64,000 nt of DNA from Astrobacterium formosum (GCA_030848545.1 JAVDCA010000019.1:90476-154475), one strand, 5' to 3'. Counted from the stretch's first letter, positions 53,884 to 63,976 are shown. Numbers and translations are program-made. The notes: generated by a model from the sequence alone, not told the origin.

Positions 53884-55251
53884 TCACGGTGCGGGTGTTT
53901 TCTTGGCGTCGGATTTGCCTTTGCGCAAGCGGGCGCCGAAACCTTCCTTAACGACCTGGCGTCCCCGCCCGATCGCGAGCGCATCGGCGGGCACGTCCGT
54001 GGTGATCACGGAACCGGAGCCCACATAGGCACCGGCACCGATCTTCACGGGCGCCACCAGGGAGGAGTTGGAACCGATGAAGGCGCCGTCGCCGATGTCC
54101 GTCTTGTGCTTGTGGATACCGTCGTAATTGCAGGTGATGGTGCCGGCGCCGATATTGGCTCCGGCACCGATGCTGCTGTCGCCGATATAGGCGAGATGGT
54201 TCGCCTTCGAGCCGACCCCGATCTCGGAGGCCTTCACCTCGACGAAATTGCCCACATGGACACGCTCCGCGAGCTGTGCCCCCGGACGCAGCCGGGCATA
54301 AGGGCCGACGATCGCCCCTGCCCCCACCTGCGCCCCTTCGAGATGGGAAAACGAGCGGATGGTGGCACCTGCTTCGATACTGACGCCGGGACCGAACACC
54401 ACATAGGGTTCGATGGTCACGTCGGCAGCGAGCCTCGTATCGGCCGAAAGATGAACCGTCTCGGGCGCCACCATGGTGACGCCGGCGTCGAGTGCGGCGG
54501 CGCGAAGGCGACGCTGCAGCACCGCTTCGGCTTCTGCCAGCTGGCCTTGCGTGTTGACGCCTCTCACCTCGTCCTCCTCGGCTTCGAGCACAACCGCCTC
54601 GAACCCCATCTTGCGGGCGACCGCCACCGCATCGGTGAGATAGAATTCGTGCTTGGCGTTGTCGTCGCCGATGCGGTCCAGAATGGCCAAGGCGACGTCG
54701 CCCCTGAGCGCCATCAAGCCGGCATTGCACAAGGTGATGGCTTTCTCGGCTTCGCCGGCATCCTTCTCTTCGCGGATGGCGAGCAGGCGTGCGCCGGCGG
54801 TGATCAGCCGCCCGTAGCCACTGCGGTCGGCCGGACGGAAGCCGAGCACCGCGACGGCGTTTCCGTCGGCGAGCGCCATCCGCAGCCGGGTCAGGGTCTG
54901 CGGCCTCACAAGCGGCGTGTCGGCGAACACGACCAGGAGATCGTCACAGCCAGGCTCGATGGCGGCGCGGGCGGCCAGGACCGCATGGGCGGTGCCACGC
55001 CGTTCCGCCTGCACGAAAACCGATGCGTCCGGCGCCGTTGCCCGCACGGCGGCGGCCACATCGTCGCGGCCAGGGCCAATCACCACCGCGCTCGTGCCTC
55101 CCGCCTCCCCGACGGTGGCGAGCACGTGGGCAAGAAGGCTGCGGCCACCAATGGCGTGCAGCACCTTGGGCCGCGATGAACGCATGCGGGTGCCCTCGCC
55201 GGCGGCGAGGACGACAGTCAAACAACGGCGGGAGGACGGAGATGAATTCAT
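53884..55251 (-). CDS. glmU: Bifunctional GlcNAc-1-P uridyltransferase / GlcN-1-P acetyltransferase
   Basis: GlmU makes UDP-GlcNAc from glucosamine-1-phosphate. Of 455 residues, the N-terminal pyrophosphorylase half has [20 protein letters not shown] at about 12-31 and FADTPLV. The C-terminal left-handed beta-helix has [40 protein letters not shown] and GTITCNYDG with the acetyltransferase Asn/Tyr. I chose the ATG at 55251 (GGAGGACGGAG upstream). glmS follows downstream. Confidence 0.97.
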   Translation of the reverse strand: MNSSPSSRRCLTVVLAAGEGTRMRSSRPKVLHAIGGRSLLAHVLATVGEAGGTSAVVIGPGRDDVAAAVRATAPDASVFVQAERRGTAHAVLAARAAIEPGCDDLLVVFADTPLVRPQTLTRLRMALADGNAVAVLGFRPADRSGYGRLITAGARLLAIREEKDAGEAEKAITLCNAGLMALRGDVALAILDRIGDDNAKHEFYLTDAVAVARKMGFEAVVLEAEEDEVRGVNTQGQLAEAEAVLQRRLRAAALDAGVTMVAPETVHLSADTRLAADVTIEPYVVFGPGVSIEAGATIRSFSHLEGAQVGAGAIVGPYARLRPGAQLAERVHVGNFVEVKASEIGVGSKANHLAYIGDSSIGAGANIGAGTITCNYDGIHKHKTDIGDGAFIGSNSSLVAPVKIGAGAYVGSGSVITTDVPADALAIGRGRQVVKEGFGARLRKGKSDAKKTPAP

Positions 55252-55377
55252 ACCGGCGCGTATAGCCCGAAGGACCGAGCAAGGAAAGCACACCGAGGGT
55301 AATGCTGCGGGGGGCGAAGCCGAATCGCAAGCGTTCATGGTAACGTTTTTCACCTGTCCCCGATTCGCCGGATTGCG

Positions 55378-56532
55378 ATGCCCCTGGCCGACAATACGGG
55401 CGGCGCCGGTTATCCCGACGACGACGCCCATCTCGACCTCAAGCCACTGGCGCGCCTGGGCGCCTGGGGCGTCGGCGCGCTTGCGGCGCTGGCCGTCGCC
55501 GTGGTGGCAGCCCAGAGCGACCTGGGCGGTCGCCGCGCCGGCACGGCCTTTGCGTCGCTCACCGGCGCCGCGAACGAACAGGCAGTCAGGAACAACGGCG
55601 CCGAACTCCTGGTACGTGCCGATGCCGAGCGCGAGGCTCGGCGCCTCGGCGAGGCGGTGCGCGTGCTCGCCGGCGACCGCGACCGGCTCGCCGGACGCGT
55701 CGCCCTCCTCGAGCGCAATCTCGAGGACCTCACCGGCTCGGTGGCGCGGGTTGCGGCGCAGCCGCGCCCACCTGCGGAACCCGCCAAGCCGGCGGAGCCG
55801 CCTCCCGTCGTGGCAGCGCCCAAGACCGCGCCCGCGAAACCCACCCCTCACCAGGTGGCACCCGTTCCAGCGGCGCCGCCTCCGGCTGCTGCCGCGCCCG
55901 GCGAGCCGGTAGCCGCCTGGGGTCCGCAGCCGAGCGTTCCGGCGCCGCCCTATATGGGGGTGGTGACGCCCCTATGGCGCGAGCATGCTGAACTGCCGGT
56001 TATCGCGCCCAAAAATACCTCCAAGGAAACCCGGGCATCGGAGGAGATTGAAACCACGCCCCTGCCGCAGCCCGGGCCGATCGCAGTCCTGCAGTCCTAT
56101 GCGGGGGCTGGATCGCCGTCATCCGCAGCCAGCGCCCAGACGTCCGCAACCCCGGGTAGTAAACAGGCCACGCCACCCGTCGACAGCCAAGCGGCGCCCC
56201 GACCCGAATATGCGATCGATCTCGGTGCCGCCCACAATCTTTCCGGGTTGCGTTCGCTCTGGGAGCGGGTGCGGATCCGGCAGCCGGCTTCGCTCGCGGG
56301 ACTGCGGCCGCTGGTGAACATCCGCGACGGCGCCAAGCCGGGCACGACCGAACTGCGCCTAGTCGCCGGGCCGCTCGCCGACACGACCGCAGTGGCGCGG
56401 GTCTGCGCCGCGCTGTTGTCAGTCGGCATCGCCTGCCAGCCGGCCGTGTTCGATGGCCAGCGCCTGCCCAATGTGGAAGCATCGCGGCCCCGACCGGTCG
56501 CGCCGGCGGCCCCGACCCGTCCGCCGGCCTGA
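55378..56532 (+). CDS. Single-span membrane protein with Pro-rich linker and SPOR-like C-terminal domain
   Basis: The 384 residues have one helix at about 28-46 ([19 protein letters not shown]), then an Ala/Arg-rich coiled-coil-like segment (about 80-115; [20 protein letters not shown]). A long Pro/Ala linker (about 125-270) and a folded C-terminus (about 278-365) follow, with [20 protein letters not shown] and [20 protein letters not shown], the shape of a SPOR domain that binds denuded septal peptidoglycan. I do not recognise a named family. It is divergent from glmU. Confidence 0.7.
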   Translation: MPLADNTGGAGYPDDDAHLDLKPLARLGAWGVGALAALAVAVVAAQSDLGGRRAGTAFASLTGAANEQAVRNNGAELLVRADAEREARRLGEAVRVLAGDRDRLAGRVALLERNLEDLTGSVARVAAQPRPPAEPAKPAEPPPVVAAPKTAPAKPTPHQVAPVPAAPPPAAAAPGEPVAAWGPQPSVPAPPYMGVVTPLWREHAELPVIAPKNTSKETRASEEIETTPLPQPGPIAVLQSYAGAGSPSSAASAQTSATPGSKQATPPVDSQAAPRPEYAIDLGAAHNLSGLRSLWERVRIRQPASLAGLRPLVNIRDGAKPGTTELRLVAGPLADTTAVARVCAALLSVGIACQPAVFDGQRLPNVEASRPRPVAPAAPTRPPA

Positions 56533-56612
56533 ACCGGGCGGTTTGACACGCGCCGGCGGTTTGGCGATACGGGGCAGGCTTGAGCCGTCGCCTTTTGCCT
56601 GCCGGAGTTCCC

Positions 56613-56990
56613 ATGTCGCGCCGTTTCATGCCCTCCCCGGTCCAGATCCATTGGCTGATCGCGGTCGGTTTCTCGTCGGTCGGCTACGGCATGTATCTGC
56701 GCTATCTCGGGATCGAGAATTCAGTGGTGGGGCTCGCCTGCGACGCCGGCCTCGACACCTGGATGTGCCTGACCCGCCGGATCGCACTGCCGATCTATGA
56801 GCACTACGCCATCGGCGGCGCCGCCGTGGCGGCGGCACTCGTCCAATTGCTACGCCCGACCTTCCCCGTGCTGGCGGTGGCCCTGGCGCTGACCGGCCTC
56901 GGACTCGTCCTGTTCAATGCGGCCCTCTCCGGGCTTGCGGCCGGGCTCCTCGTCCTCAGCTTCGCCCGTCCGGCAGCCGCCACAGCGTGA
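56613..56990 (+). CDS. Small membrane protein of unknown function
   Basis: The 125 residues show three to four hydrophobic segments (IHWLIAVGFSSVGYGMYLRY; HYAIGGAAVAAALVQLL; FPVLAVALALTGLGLVLFNA; LSGLAAGLLVLSF). Cys in CDAGLDTWMCLTRR could form a periplasmic pair. GGAG lies 6 nt before the ATG at 56613. Its last 35 bp overlap the 3' end of the convergent ndvC gene. The family is not recognised. Confidence 0.65.
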   Translation: MSRRFMPSPVQIHWLIAVGFSSVGYGMYLRYLGIENSVVGLACDAGLDTWMCLTRRIALPIYEHYAIGGAAVAAALVQLLRPTFPVLAVALALTGLGLVLFNAALSGLAAGLLVLSFARPAAATA

Positions 56991-58557
56991 CGCCCAGGAC
57001 CAGCAGCAGCGCCGCCACCCATAGGGCCTGCCAGTTGGCGTAGTTTTCATTGAAGACGATATAGACGGACGCAGTCGCCAGGATGGCGGCAGCCAGACGT
57101 TCGGCCGTCCCGGTGCCCGTTCGGCCCGCGCCCGCCATCAGTCGGACGGTCGCCAGCGGTATGATCGCCGCCGAGAGCGGCGCGAAGGGAAAATCCCGGT
57201 AGCGGGCATCGAAAGTGAGCCCGAGGGCGGTCTGGATCGCAAAGAGCGTCGCCACCACCGCCAGGGCCCCCAGCGCGAAGGCGAGCCGGTCCGGGGTGCG
57301 CTCCAGCCGGCCACCCACAACAGCGGCAAAGCCGGCAATCCGGTCGCCACCCGCCAGGGCGGCGGCGGCGATGATCGGCGTTGTGCCCGCCAGGGCCGCC
57401 AGCGCCAGCCAACGGGCCCATCCGCCCGGCCCCAGGCTCTCCAGAGGTACCAGGGCGATGGTCCACGGCACCATCAGACCCGCCACCGTGGCGAGAACGA
57501 AGACGGATGCCCAGGTGCCCACCGGTGGTGGAAGTGACGATGCCACCCGGCGGCGCAGGCGCGCCGCCGCCACCACGGCGAAGGCCAGGACGGCACCACC
57601 GGCCGCCTGCCAGCGCCAAAACGGGTGATCGGAGACCGGCGCCCCGAGCACGAATTTGGGCTCGCTACGGTCGGCCGGGATCAATCCCCAATGCCCCCCG
57701 ACGGTGCCTTCCATCAGGCGCTTCCAGGGCTGGTCATAAGCCTCGATGATGTTGACGCGGTAGTTCTGCCGCGCCGCCAAGGCCAGGACCTCCTGGATGA
57801 CCCGCGCCTGGTTGGACGGCGACGGCAACGCCCCTTCGCGCATGCGGCCGGCGCTCGGCCAGCCGAATTCGCCGATCAGGATGTCCTTGCCGGGAAAGCT
57901 CGCGGCCACTTGGCGGCGGATGTCGTCGGTGTGGGCCGCCGCCTTGTCGGCGGCGATCGGGAAATCCTCCCAGTAGGGCAGGATGTGCACGGTGACGAAA
58001 TCGACCGCATTGACCAGGTCGCGGTAGCGCAGCCAGAACTCCCAGACATCCGCGTATGTGACCGGCATGGGCACGGCCGCCTTCACTTCGCGGATGAAAT
58101 CGCCGAGCTGGACGGCGGAGAGTTCGCCCCGCAGCAGTACTTCGTTGCCGACGATGACGGCGGCGATGACGTCCGGATGACGCTTGGCGAGCGCGATGGC
58201 GGTGTCGATCTGCCAACGGTTCTTGTCCGCCAACCGGCTGAGCCAGATCCCCTGCAGCACCTTCAGTCCGTATTTCGCGGCGATCGCCGGCACCTGGTCG
58301 ACGCCGTGCTCGATCGAATAGGTGCGCACGCAATTGGTGACTTTGGCGAGTTGGGCGAGATCGGCCTCGATCTGCGCCGCCGTCACCCGCGTGTCGTCCC
58401 GAAGCGGCGTCTGGTCGGCCGCGAACGGGGCGTAGGAGACGCACGGAATCTTGGCGCCGACGTCGACCGGCGGCATGGCGACCGGTCGGCCGAGCCACCA
58501 CCAGCCGGCGACGATGACGGCGACAGAGGCGACGAGTGCGCCGACGGCATTTTTCAT
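56956..58557 (-). CDS. ndvC: NdvC-like GH17 glucan-modifying membrane protein
   Basis: The 533 residues combine an N-terminal helix, a GH17 (beta-1,3-glucanase/transglycosylase) domain at about 35-310 and a C-terminal membrane region of about seven helices. GH17 residues are intact: acid/base Glu in AVIVGNEVLLRGE (~136) and nucleophile Glu in LIGEFGWPSAGR (~230). In Bradyrhizobium japonicum NdvC is required for beta-(1,6) linkages of cyclic beta-(1,3)(1,6)-glucan; size and layout fit. I chose the ATG at 58557. It is divergent from ndvD and ndvB. Confidence 0.85.
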   Translation of the reverse strand: MKNAVGALVASVAVIVAGWWWLGRPVAMPPVDVGAKIPCVSYAPFAADQTPLRDDTRVTAAQIEADLAQLAKVTNCVRTYSIEHGVDQVPAIAAKYGLKVLQGIWLSRLADKNRWQIDTAIALAKRHPDVIAAVIVGNEVLLRGELSAVQLGDFIREVKAAVPMPVTYADVWEFWLRYRDLVNAVDFVTVHILPYWEDFPIAADKAAAHTDDIRRQVAASFPGKDILIGEFGWPSAGRMREGALPSPSNQARVIQEVLALAARQNYRVNIIEAYDQPWKRLMEGTVGGHWGLIPADRSEPKFVLGAPVSDHPFWRWQAAGGAVLAFAVVAAARLRRRVASSLPPPVGTWASVFVLATVAGLMVPWTIALVPLESLGPGGWARWLALAALAGTTPIIAAAALAGGDRIAGFAAVVGGRLERTPDRLAFALGALAVVATLFAIQTALGLTFDARYRDFPFAPLSAAIIPLATVRLMAGAGRTGTGTAERLAAAILATASVYIVFNENYANWQALWVAALLLVLGVTLWRLPDGRS

Positions 58558-58809
58558 GATGGTACCGAGATGGCAGGATAAGGCTGAATGCGTCGGCTTA
58601 GCCCGGACCGGAGATGCTGCCAAGGTCCGATCCTGGACAGAAACGGCAAGCTCTTAATCAAGCCTGCCGGCTTCGCTGGACAAAGACCACGAGTTCCGCC
58701 ATTGAGCGACAGCGACGCCGCGATGTCGTGACGCCGTATTGCCGACCCATTCGAGTGGTGAAACCCGACCTCCCGTCGGAAGCGACTCCCAGCAACAACA
58801 TACGACGCC

Positions 58810-59319
58810 ATGCCCCTTTTCGGTTCGCGCTTCTGGTCCGCCTTCGCTTGCGCGGCGTTCATCGCCGCGGCTCCCATATCCGCCCTGGCGCAGAGCTCGA
58901 CGCCCGAGCAAAAGCCGGCCGAAGCGCCCAAGGCGCAGCAGGGCGAGCCGGCGAAACCCGATCCGTCGAAAAAGGCCCTCGATGAAATCAACGAGGCGGG
59001 GCGCGTGCTCACCGGCCCGGCGGCCAACCCCGAATGCGTGTGGATAGGACGCCGCGTGGTGCGGTTGTTGTCCCAGGACGACCTCGATACCGCCTTTCGC
59101 CATCTCGACATCTATGACCGCTTCGGCTGCCCCGGAAACCACATCCAGGCGACCTTCCGCTGCCTGCTCAAGCAGGGCATTCCAGATGCCAAGGCTGCGG
59201 ATACCTTGAACGCCCGTGTCCATTCTTGCTGGCTCAATCCGACCACGGCGGCACCCGCGGCCGCGCCCCCCAATGCAGCCCAGGCACCTGCGACGACACC
59301 CGGAACAACTTCCCGCTGA
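58810..59319 (+). CDS. ndvD: Secreted protein between ndvC and ndvB (NdvD candidate)
   Basis: The 169 residues have a signal peptide at about 1-27 (WSAFACAAFIAAAPISALAQ), an acidic/Pro-rich start, and a Cys-containing helical core: AANPECVWIGRRVVRLLSQD, LDTAFRHLDIYDRFGCPGNH, IQATFRCLLKQGIPDAKAA, ARVHSCWLN (four Cys, possibly two disulfides). A Pro/Ala/Thr tail ends it. B. japonicum ndvD, the third glucan gene, lies between ndvB and ndvC, so position supports the name; sequence identity was not checked. Confidence 0.65.
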   Translation: MPLFGSRFWSAFACAAFIAAAPISALAQSSTPEQKPAEAPKAQQGEPAKPDPSKKALDEINEAGRVLTGPAANPECVWIGRRVVRLLSQDDLDTAFRHLDIYDRFGCPGNHIQATFRCLLKQGIPDAKAADTLNARVHSCWLNPTTAAPAAAPPNAAQAPATTPGTTSR

Positions 59320-59328
59320 ACACGTTCT

Positions 59329-59357
59329 CCCCGCCGTGGCGACGGGAAATTTTTTTA
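59329..59357 (+). terminator. Possible terminator after ndvD
   Basis: A short GC stem (CCCGC with GaCGGG, one bulge) is followed by AAATTTTTTTA, a seven-T run. It lies 10 bp past the ndvD stop. The stem is weak, so termination is probably partial, leaving ndvB with its own promoter in the remaining ~155 bp. Confidence 0.45.
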
Positions 59358-59511
59358 TGAGGGCGGTCTGCGCCGCCAACAAATCGCCATGCACAAACGC
59401 TACTTGCTTCAGCACCTTCCACGGGGATATACCGCGACGCGGCAGATCCCCTGTTCGAGCCTAGGGGACAGGCTCGGGTCCCAGTTTTTCCGCCCCATAC
59501 GGTAAGAGTCG

Positions 59512-62241
59512 ATGCGCTCCGTCGCTGTCGTCGTCGCGCTGGCTGCGTGTGTGCACGCTGCGATCTGGGGGCTTGTTCAGCGCAATGCCGCTGCCCCCGA
59601 ATTCAATCAGATTCTCCCCAGCGTGTCCTACGCGCCCTTCGAGGGAATCACCCATCCTGACGAAATCGCGTCCCGTCCGACGGCGGCGCAGATCCGGGCG
59701 GATCTCAAGGCCATCGCCCCTTATACCCGCGCCATCCGCACCTATTCGGCGACCGGAGGCCTTGAGCAGGTGCCGGCCATCGCCGCCGAATTCGGGCTCA
59801 AGGTGACATTGGGCCTCTGGATCGATCCGAAGAGCTCGAAGGACAGCGAGGCCGAGACCAAGCGCAAGGCCGACCGGGCCGAGCGCGAGATCCGTTCGGC
59901 CATCGAGCTCGCCAAGCGCCACAGCAACGTGGTCGCCATCGTGGTCGGCAACGAAACCGTATTGCGTGCCGAGAAGCCCAAGACCGCAAGCCGCCTCGAA
60001 CTGCAGGACTTCGTGCCCGAACTCCTGACCGCCCTGCAGCGGGTCAAACGGGCAAGCCCGGTGCCGGTAACCACCGGCGAGACCTGGGACGTATGGATCG
60101 ATTATCCCAAGCTCGCCTCGCATGTGGACTTCATCGCCGCCCATATCCTGCCCTACTGGGAGGGCGTCAGGCCGGCCGACGTGCTCGACCAGACCATGAG
60201 CCATTATGACGCCCTGCGGCAGATGCATCCGGGCAAGCGCATCGTCATCGCAGAATTCGGCTGGCCGAGCGCCGGCTACAACCGCCATGCCGCCCAGCCC
60301 GGCCGGTTGGAGCAGGCTATGGTGCTGCGCCAGTTCGTGAACCGGGCGGAGGAACTCGGGATCGACTACAACGTCATCGAAGCCTTCGACCAGCCCTGGA
60401 AGACGTTCGAAGGCAGCGTCGGCTCCTATTGGGGCCTGTTCAACACCAATCGCGCCGCCAAGTTCTCCTGGACGGGCGTCATCACCGAAGCCAACCACTT
60501 CAAACTCGCCGCCATCGCGGTCGGGGTCGGTTTCCTGATCTCCCTGCCGATCCTGTTCATCGCCGGAGCCACCTTCATGCAGGCCGCCGTGCTCGGCGCC
60601 GCGGCCCACGGGGCCGGGGCGTGGGCGGCGATCGTGTTCGACTATTGGAACGGCCACTACTTCGTCATCGGCGCCGCGATCGCGCTCGGCTTCGGGCTTC
60701 TTCTGCTGCTGCCGCTGGCCGCGATCGCCATGGCACGCATCCAGGAGATCGCCACGATCGTGTTCGGCCGCGGGCCGCGCCGCCTGCTCAAGCCGCTCGT
60801 CGCCCCGGAAGGGTACGCCCCCAAGGTGTCGATCCACATTCCGGCCTATTTCGAGCCGCCGGAAATGCTCAAGGCGACCCTCGATTCGGTCGCCCGCCTC
60901 GACTATCCGAACTTCGAGTGCGTGGTCATCATCAACAACACGCCCGATCCGGCGTTCTGGCGCCCCATCGAGGAGCACTGCCGGACACTGGGCGAGCGAT
61001 TCATCTTTCTCAACGCCGAGAAGATCGAAGGTTTCAAGGCCGGCGCGCTGCGCCTCGCGCTCGCCCGCACCTCCCCCGACGCCGAGATCATCGGCGTCAT
61101 CGACGCCGACTACACGGTCGACAAGGATTGGCTCAAGCATCTGGTGCCGGCTTTCGCCGATCCCAAGGTTGGCCTTGTGCAGGCACCGCAGGATCACCGC
61201 GACGGCCACAGGAGCCCGCTGCACACCGCCATGAACGGCGAATATGCCGGCTTCTTCGACATCGGCATGGTGGAACGCAACGAGGTCGACGCCATTGTCG
61301 TGCACGGCACCATGTGCCTGATCCGACGTGCCGCCATGGAAGATGCCGGCGGCTGGTCGAGCGACACCATCTGCGAGGACACCGATCTCGGCCTCACCAT
61401 CATGGAACGGGGCTGGTCGGCCCAATACACGAACCGCCGCTACGGCTACGGTCTCCTGCCCGACACCTTCCAGGCCTACAAGCGCCAGCGCGACCGCTGG
61501 GCCTATGGCGGCCTGCAGATCGTCAAGAAGCACTGGCGCCGCTTCCTGCCCGGCATGAGCCGGTTGACCCTCGAGCAGAGACGCGAGTTCCTCATCGGCT
61601 GGCTGAATTGGCTCGGCGCCGAGAGCGTCGGCGTCGTGGTCGCGATGCTCAACCTCATCTGGGTTCCGGTGGTCTCCTTCGCGGGCATCGCCATTCCGGA
61701 CAAGGTGCTGACTCTGCCGATCCTGGCCGCCTTCATCGTGTCGTCCGCCCACTTCGTGACGCTTTACCGGCAGCGCGTCGCCCTGCCTGCCGGCCCCACC
61801 GCCGGCGGCATGATCACCGCCATGTCGCTGCAGTGGACGGTCGCCAAGGCGGTCGCCACCGGCCTGATCAAGGACCACCTGCCCTTCGTGCGCACCGCCA
61901 AGGGCGGCGCCGGCAAGCGCAAGGTGAAGTTCGCGGCCTTCCCGGAGGCGGTACTGGGCTCGCTGCTGGTGATCGGCGCCACCATCGTGTTCGCGACCAA
62001 TTACGAGCGCGTGCGCGAGATCAACCTGTTCGGCGCTATCCTGGTGGTGCAGAGCCTGCCGTTCCTCGCCGCTGCCGCCGTGGCGGCGTTCGAAACGTCG
62101 CGCTTCAACGACTTCGCCTATCTGGCGAGCCTGCGCACCCGCACCGCCGAGCTCCTCACCCGCCGTCCGGCCTTGCGCCGCGTCGGCCAGTCGATCCCGT
62201 CCACCACGGCGGTCAAGAACCGGGTCGAGACCGCGCAGTAG
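59512..62241 (+). CDS. ndvB: Cyclic beta-glucan synthase: GH17 domain fused to GT2 glycosyltransferase
   Basis: This inner-membrane enzyme has 909 residues. The periplasmic-type GH17 domain (about 35-310) keeps VVVGNETVL (~145) and IAEFGWPSAG (~247). Three helices follow, then a processive GT2 domain (about 435-690) with IGVIDADYTVD (~530), CEDTDLGLT (~621) and QRDRWAYGG (~658, the QxxRW motif). C-terminal helices end the protein. It polymerises UDP-glucose into beta-(1,3)-glucan, and the GH17 part may cyclise or branch the chain. This matches the ~100-kDa Bradyrhizobium NdvB. Cyclic glucan serves osmotic adaptation and, in rhizobia, nodule infection. Confidence 0.9.
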   Translation: MRSVAVVVALAACVHAAIWGLVQRNAAAPEFNQILPSVSYAPFEGITHPDEIASRPTAAQIRADLKAIAPYTRAIRTYSATGGLEQVPAIAAEFGLKVTLGLWIDPKSSKDSEAETKRKADRAEREIRSAIELAKRHSNVVAIVVGNETVLRAEKPKTASRLELQDFVPELLTALQRVKRASPVPVTTGETWDVWIDYPKLASHVDFIAAHILPYWEGVRPADVLDQTMSHYDALRQMHPGKRIVIAEFGWPSAGYNRHAAQPGRLEQAMVLRQFVNRAEELGIDYNVIEAFDQPWKTFEGSVGSYWGLFNTNRAAKFSWTGVITEANHFKLAAIAVGVGFLISLPILFIAGATFMQAAVLGAAAHGAGAWAAIVFDYWNGHYFVIGAAIALGFGLLLLLPLAAIAMARIQEIATIVFGRGPRRLLKPLVAPEGYAPKVSIHIPAYFEPPEMLKATLDSVARLDYPNFECVVIINNTPDPAFWRPIEEHCRTLGERFIFLNAEKIEGFKAGALRLALARTSPDAEIIGVIDADYTVDKDWLKHLVPAFADPKVGLVQAPQDHRDGHRSPLHTAMNGEYAGFFDIGMVERNEVDAIVVHGTMCLIRRAAMEDAGGWSSDTICEDTDLGLTIMERGWSAQYTNRRYGYGLLPDTFQAYKRQRDRWAYGGLQIVKKHWRRFLPGMSRLTLEQRREFLIGWLNWLGAESVGVVVAMLNLIWVPVVSFAGIAIPDKVLTLPILAAFIVSSAHFVTLYRQRVALPAGPTAGGMITAMSLQWTVAKAVATGLIKDHLPFVRTAKGGAGKRKVKFAAFPEAVLGSLLVIGATIVFATNYERVREINLFGAILVVQSLPFLAAAAVAAFETSRFNDFAYLASLRTRTAELLTRRPALRRVGQSIPSTTAVKNRVETAQ

Positions 62242-62275
62242 TCTTCGGGCGACTGACGCTCAACCTCTCCCTCGT

Positions 62276-62361
62276 GATGGCCGGGCTCGTCCCGGTCATC
62301 CGCGTCTTTGGACGCGGCTAGTCCTTTAAAAACGTCGATGCCCGGGGCAAGCCCGGGCATC
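62276..62361. repeat. Triple-hairpin intergenic element between ndvB and the M20 gene
   Basis: Three stems follow one another: GATGGCCGGG/CCCGGTCATC (62276-62300, one mismatch), CGCGTC/GACGCG (62301-62316) and GATGCCCGGG/CCCGGGCATC (62337-62361, perfect). It separates two convergent genes and probably terminates both. It differs from families A and B. Confidence 0.75.
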
Positions 62362-62388
62362 TCGTCGTCAGAGGCAAGGCCGGCGCCG

Positions 62389-63564
62389 TCACGCCGGCAG
62401 GGCGGTCTCGATGAGGCGCGCCCAATAGGACACGCCGTAGGGAATCGCCTCTTCGTTGAAATCGTAGGCCGGGTGATGCAGGCCGGCGCTGTCGCCGTTG
62501 CCGATGAAGATGTAGGCGCCCGGCCGCTTCTGCACCAGGAACGAAAAGTCCTCGGCGATCATCAGCGGCGCCATGGCGTCGTCGACCCTGTCGGCGCCGG
62601 TGACCGCGCGGGCGACGTCGGCCGCGAAGGCAGTGGCGCGGGCATCGTTGACGAGCGGCGGATAGTTGCGCTCGTATTCGAGCGTGGCGGTGGCGCCGTG
62701 GATTTTGGCGATGCCCTCCACCACCTCGCGCAGGCGCGCCTCGACGAGATCCTGGACCTGCGCCGTGAGGCTACGCGCCGTGCCGGTCAGCACGGCGGTC
62801 TGCGGCACCACATTGTCGGTGTGCCCGGCTTTGAACGTGCAGATGGAGATCACCGCCGAGTTCACCGGGTCGACATTACGGGCGACGATGGATTGCAGCT
62901 GGTTGACGATCTGGGCTCCAACCAGGAGCGCGTCGACCGTCAGGTGTGGCCGCGCCGCATGGCCGCCGCGGCCTTCGATGGAAATCTCGAGATAGTCGGA
63001 CGCCGCCATGATGGCCCCGGGCCGGATCGCGAACTCCCCGACCGGCAGGCCGGGAAAGTTGTGCATGCCGTAGATTTCGTCGATGGCGAAGCGCTCGAGC
63101 AGGCCGTCCTCCATCATGGCGCGCGCGCCCGCCCCGCCCTCCTCGGCCGGCTGGAACACGACCACGGCCGATCCGGCGAAATTGCGGGTCTCGGAGAGGT
63201 ATTTTGTTGCTCCGAGCAGCATGGCGGTATGACCGTCATGGCCGCAGGCGTGCATCTTGCCGGCGACGGTCGAAGCGTACGGAGCGCCGGTGATCTCGGT
63301 GACCGGCAGCGCGTCCATGTCGGCGCGCAGTGCCACCACTTTGGGGCCGCTGCCATTCGCGGCCTTGCGGCCCCGGATGACGCCGACGACGCCGGTACGG
63401 CCGAGGCCGGTCGCCACTTCGTCGCAGCCGAATGCCTTGAGCTTTTCGGCCACGAAGGCGGAAGTCCTCGGCAGGTCGTACATGAGTTCGGGATGGGCAT
63501 GGAGATCGCGCCGCCAGGCGACAATTTCGGATTGATAGTCCACGATACGATTGATGATGGGCAT
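62389..63564 (-). CDS. M20-family amidohydrolase (hippurate/N-acyl-amino acid hydrolase type)
   Basis: The 391 residues form a di-metal amidohydrolase that removes acyl groups from amino acids or similar amides. Motifs: RRDLHAHPELMYDLPRTSAF, VALRADMDALPVTE, MHACGHDGHTAML (His and Asp ligands), QPAEEGGAGARAMMEDG (Glu pair), GMHNFPGLPVGEF, and GLHHPAYDFNEEAIP (C-terminal His ligand). The dimerisation (lid) domain is at about 180-290. Related to HipO/AmaA; the real substrate is unknown. Confidence 0.93.
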   Translation of the reverse strand: MPIINRIVDYQSEIVAWRRDLHAHPELMYDLPRTSAFVAEKLKAFGCDEVATGLGRTGVVGVIRGRKAANGSGPKVVALRADMDALPVTEITGAPYASTVAGKMHACGHDGHTAMLLGATKYLSETRNFAGSAVVVFQPAEEGGAGARAMMEDGLLERFAIDEIYGMHNFPGLPVGEFAIRPGAIMAASDYLEISIEGRGGHAARPHLTVDALLVGAQIVNQLQSIVARNVDPVNSAVISICTFKAGHTDNVVPQTAVLTGTARSLTAQVQDLVEARLREVVEGIAKIHGATATLEYERNYPPLVNDARATAFAADVARAVTGADRVDDAMAPLMIAEDFSFLVQKRPGAYIFIGNGDSAGLHHPAYDFNEEAIPYGVSYWARLIETALPA

Positions 63565-63852
63565 GTGGAGTCAGCTCACAATGTCGGATGAAAGTGGCCG
63601 ACGCGCCGGGCGTCTCGTGCGGGCAGGCGACGGAATCCACGCCGACCTATGTAGCAAACCCACCCGGCCGCTGGCGAGCCGCGTCCGCCGCGGCCCCCAT
63701 TTCGCGTCTTGCATGGGTGGCCGAACACACCATGGAGGTGCCAAGAGACCGGATTTCCAACGAAAATGCCGCGCCACCGCGGCCCGCGTCGTATCGCACA
63801 CGCGCTGGCGCTTGACCCCGGGCGGTACCGCCCCTACAGAGGCGCACGGACC

Positions 63853-63928
63853 GAGCGCGTAGCTCAGGTGGTAGAGCAACTGACTTTTAATCAGTAGGTC
63901 CAGGGTTCGAGTCCCTGCGCGCTCACCA
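63853..63928 (+). tRNA. tRNA-Lys (anticodon TTT)
   Basis: A full 76-nt cloverleaf with acceptor GAGCGCG/CGCGCTC, D-arm GCTCAGGTGGTAGAGC, anticodon stem CTGA-CTTTTAA-TCAG (anticodon TTT), T-arm CAGGGTTCGAGTCCCTG, and an encoded CCA end. Confidence 0.97.
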
Positions 63929-63976
63929 AGCAAAATCAACCGCTTAAAGGAAAGCGCCCGGGAACGGGGCGTGAAC

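Noticed and set aside
59461..61878. Long minus-strand open frame opposite ndvB (about 800 codons)
   Set aside because: Same reasoning: ndvB carries complete GH17 and GT2 motifs, and the opposite frame has none.
63571..63939. Minus-strand frame translating across tRNA-Lys (contains GTRTLDLLIKSQLLYHLSY)
   Set aside because: This peptide is the well-known spurious translation of the reverse complement of a tRNA gene, not a protein.
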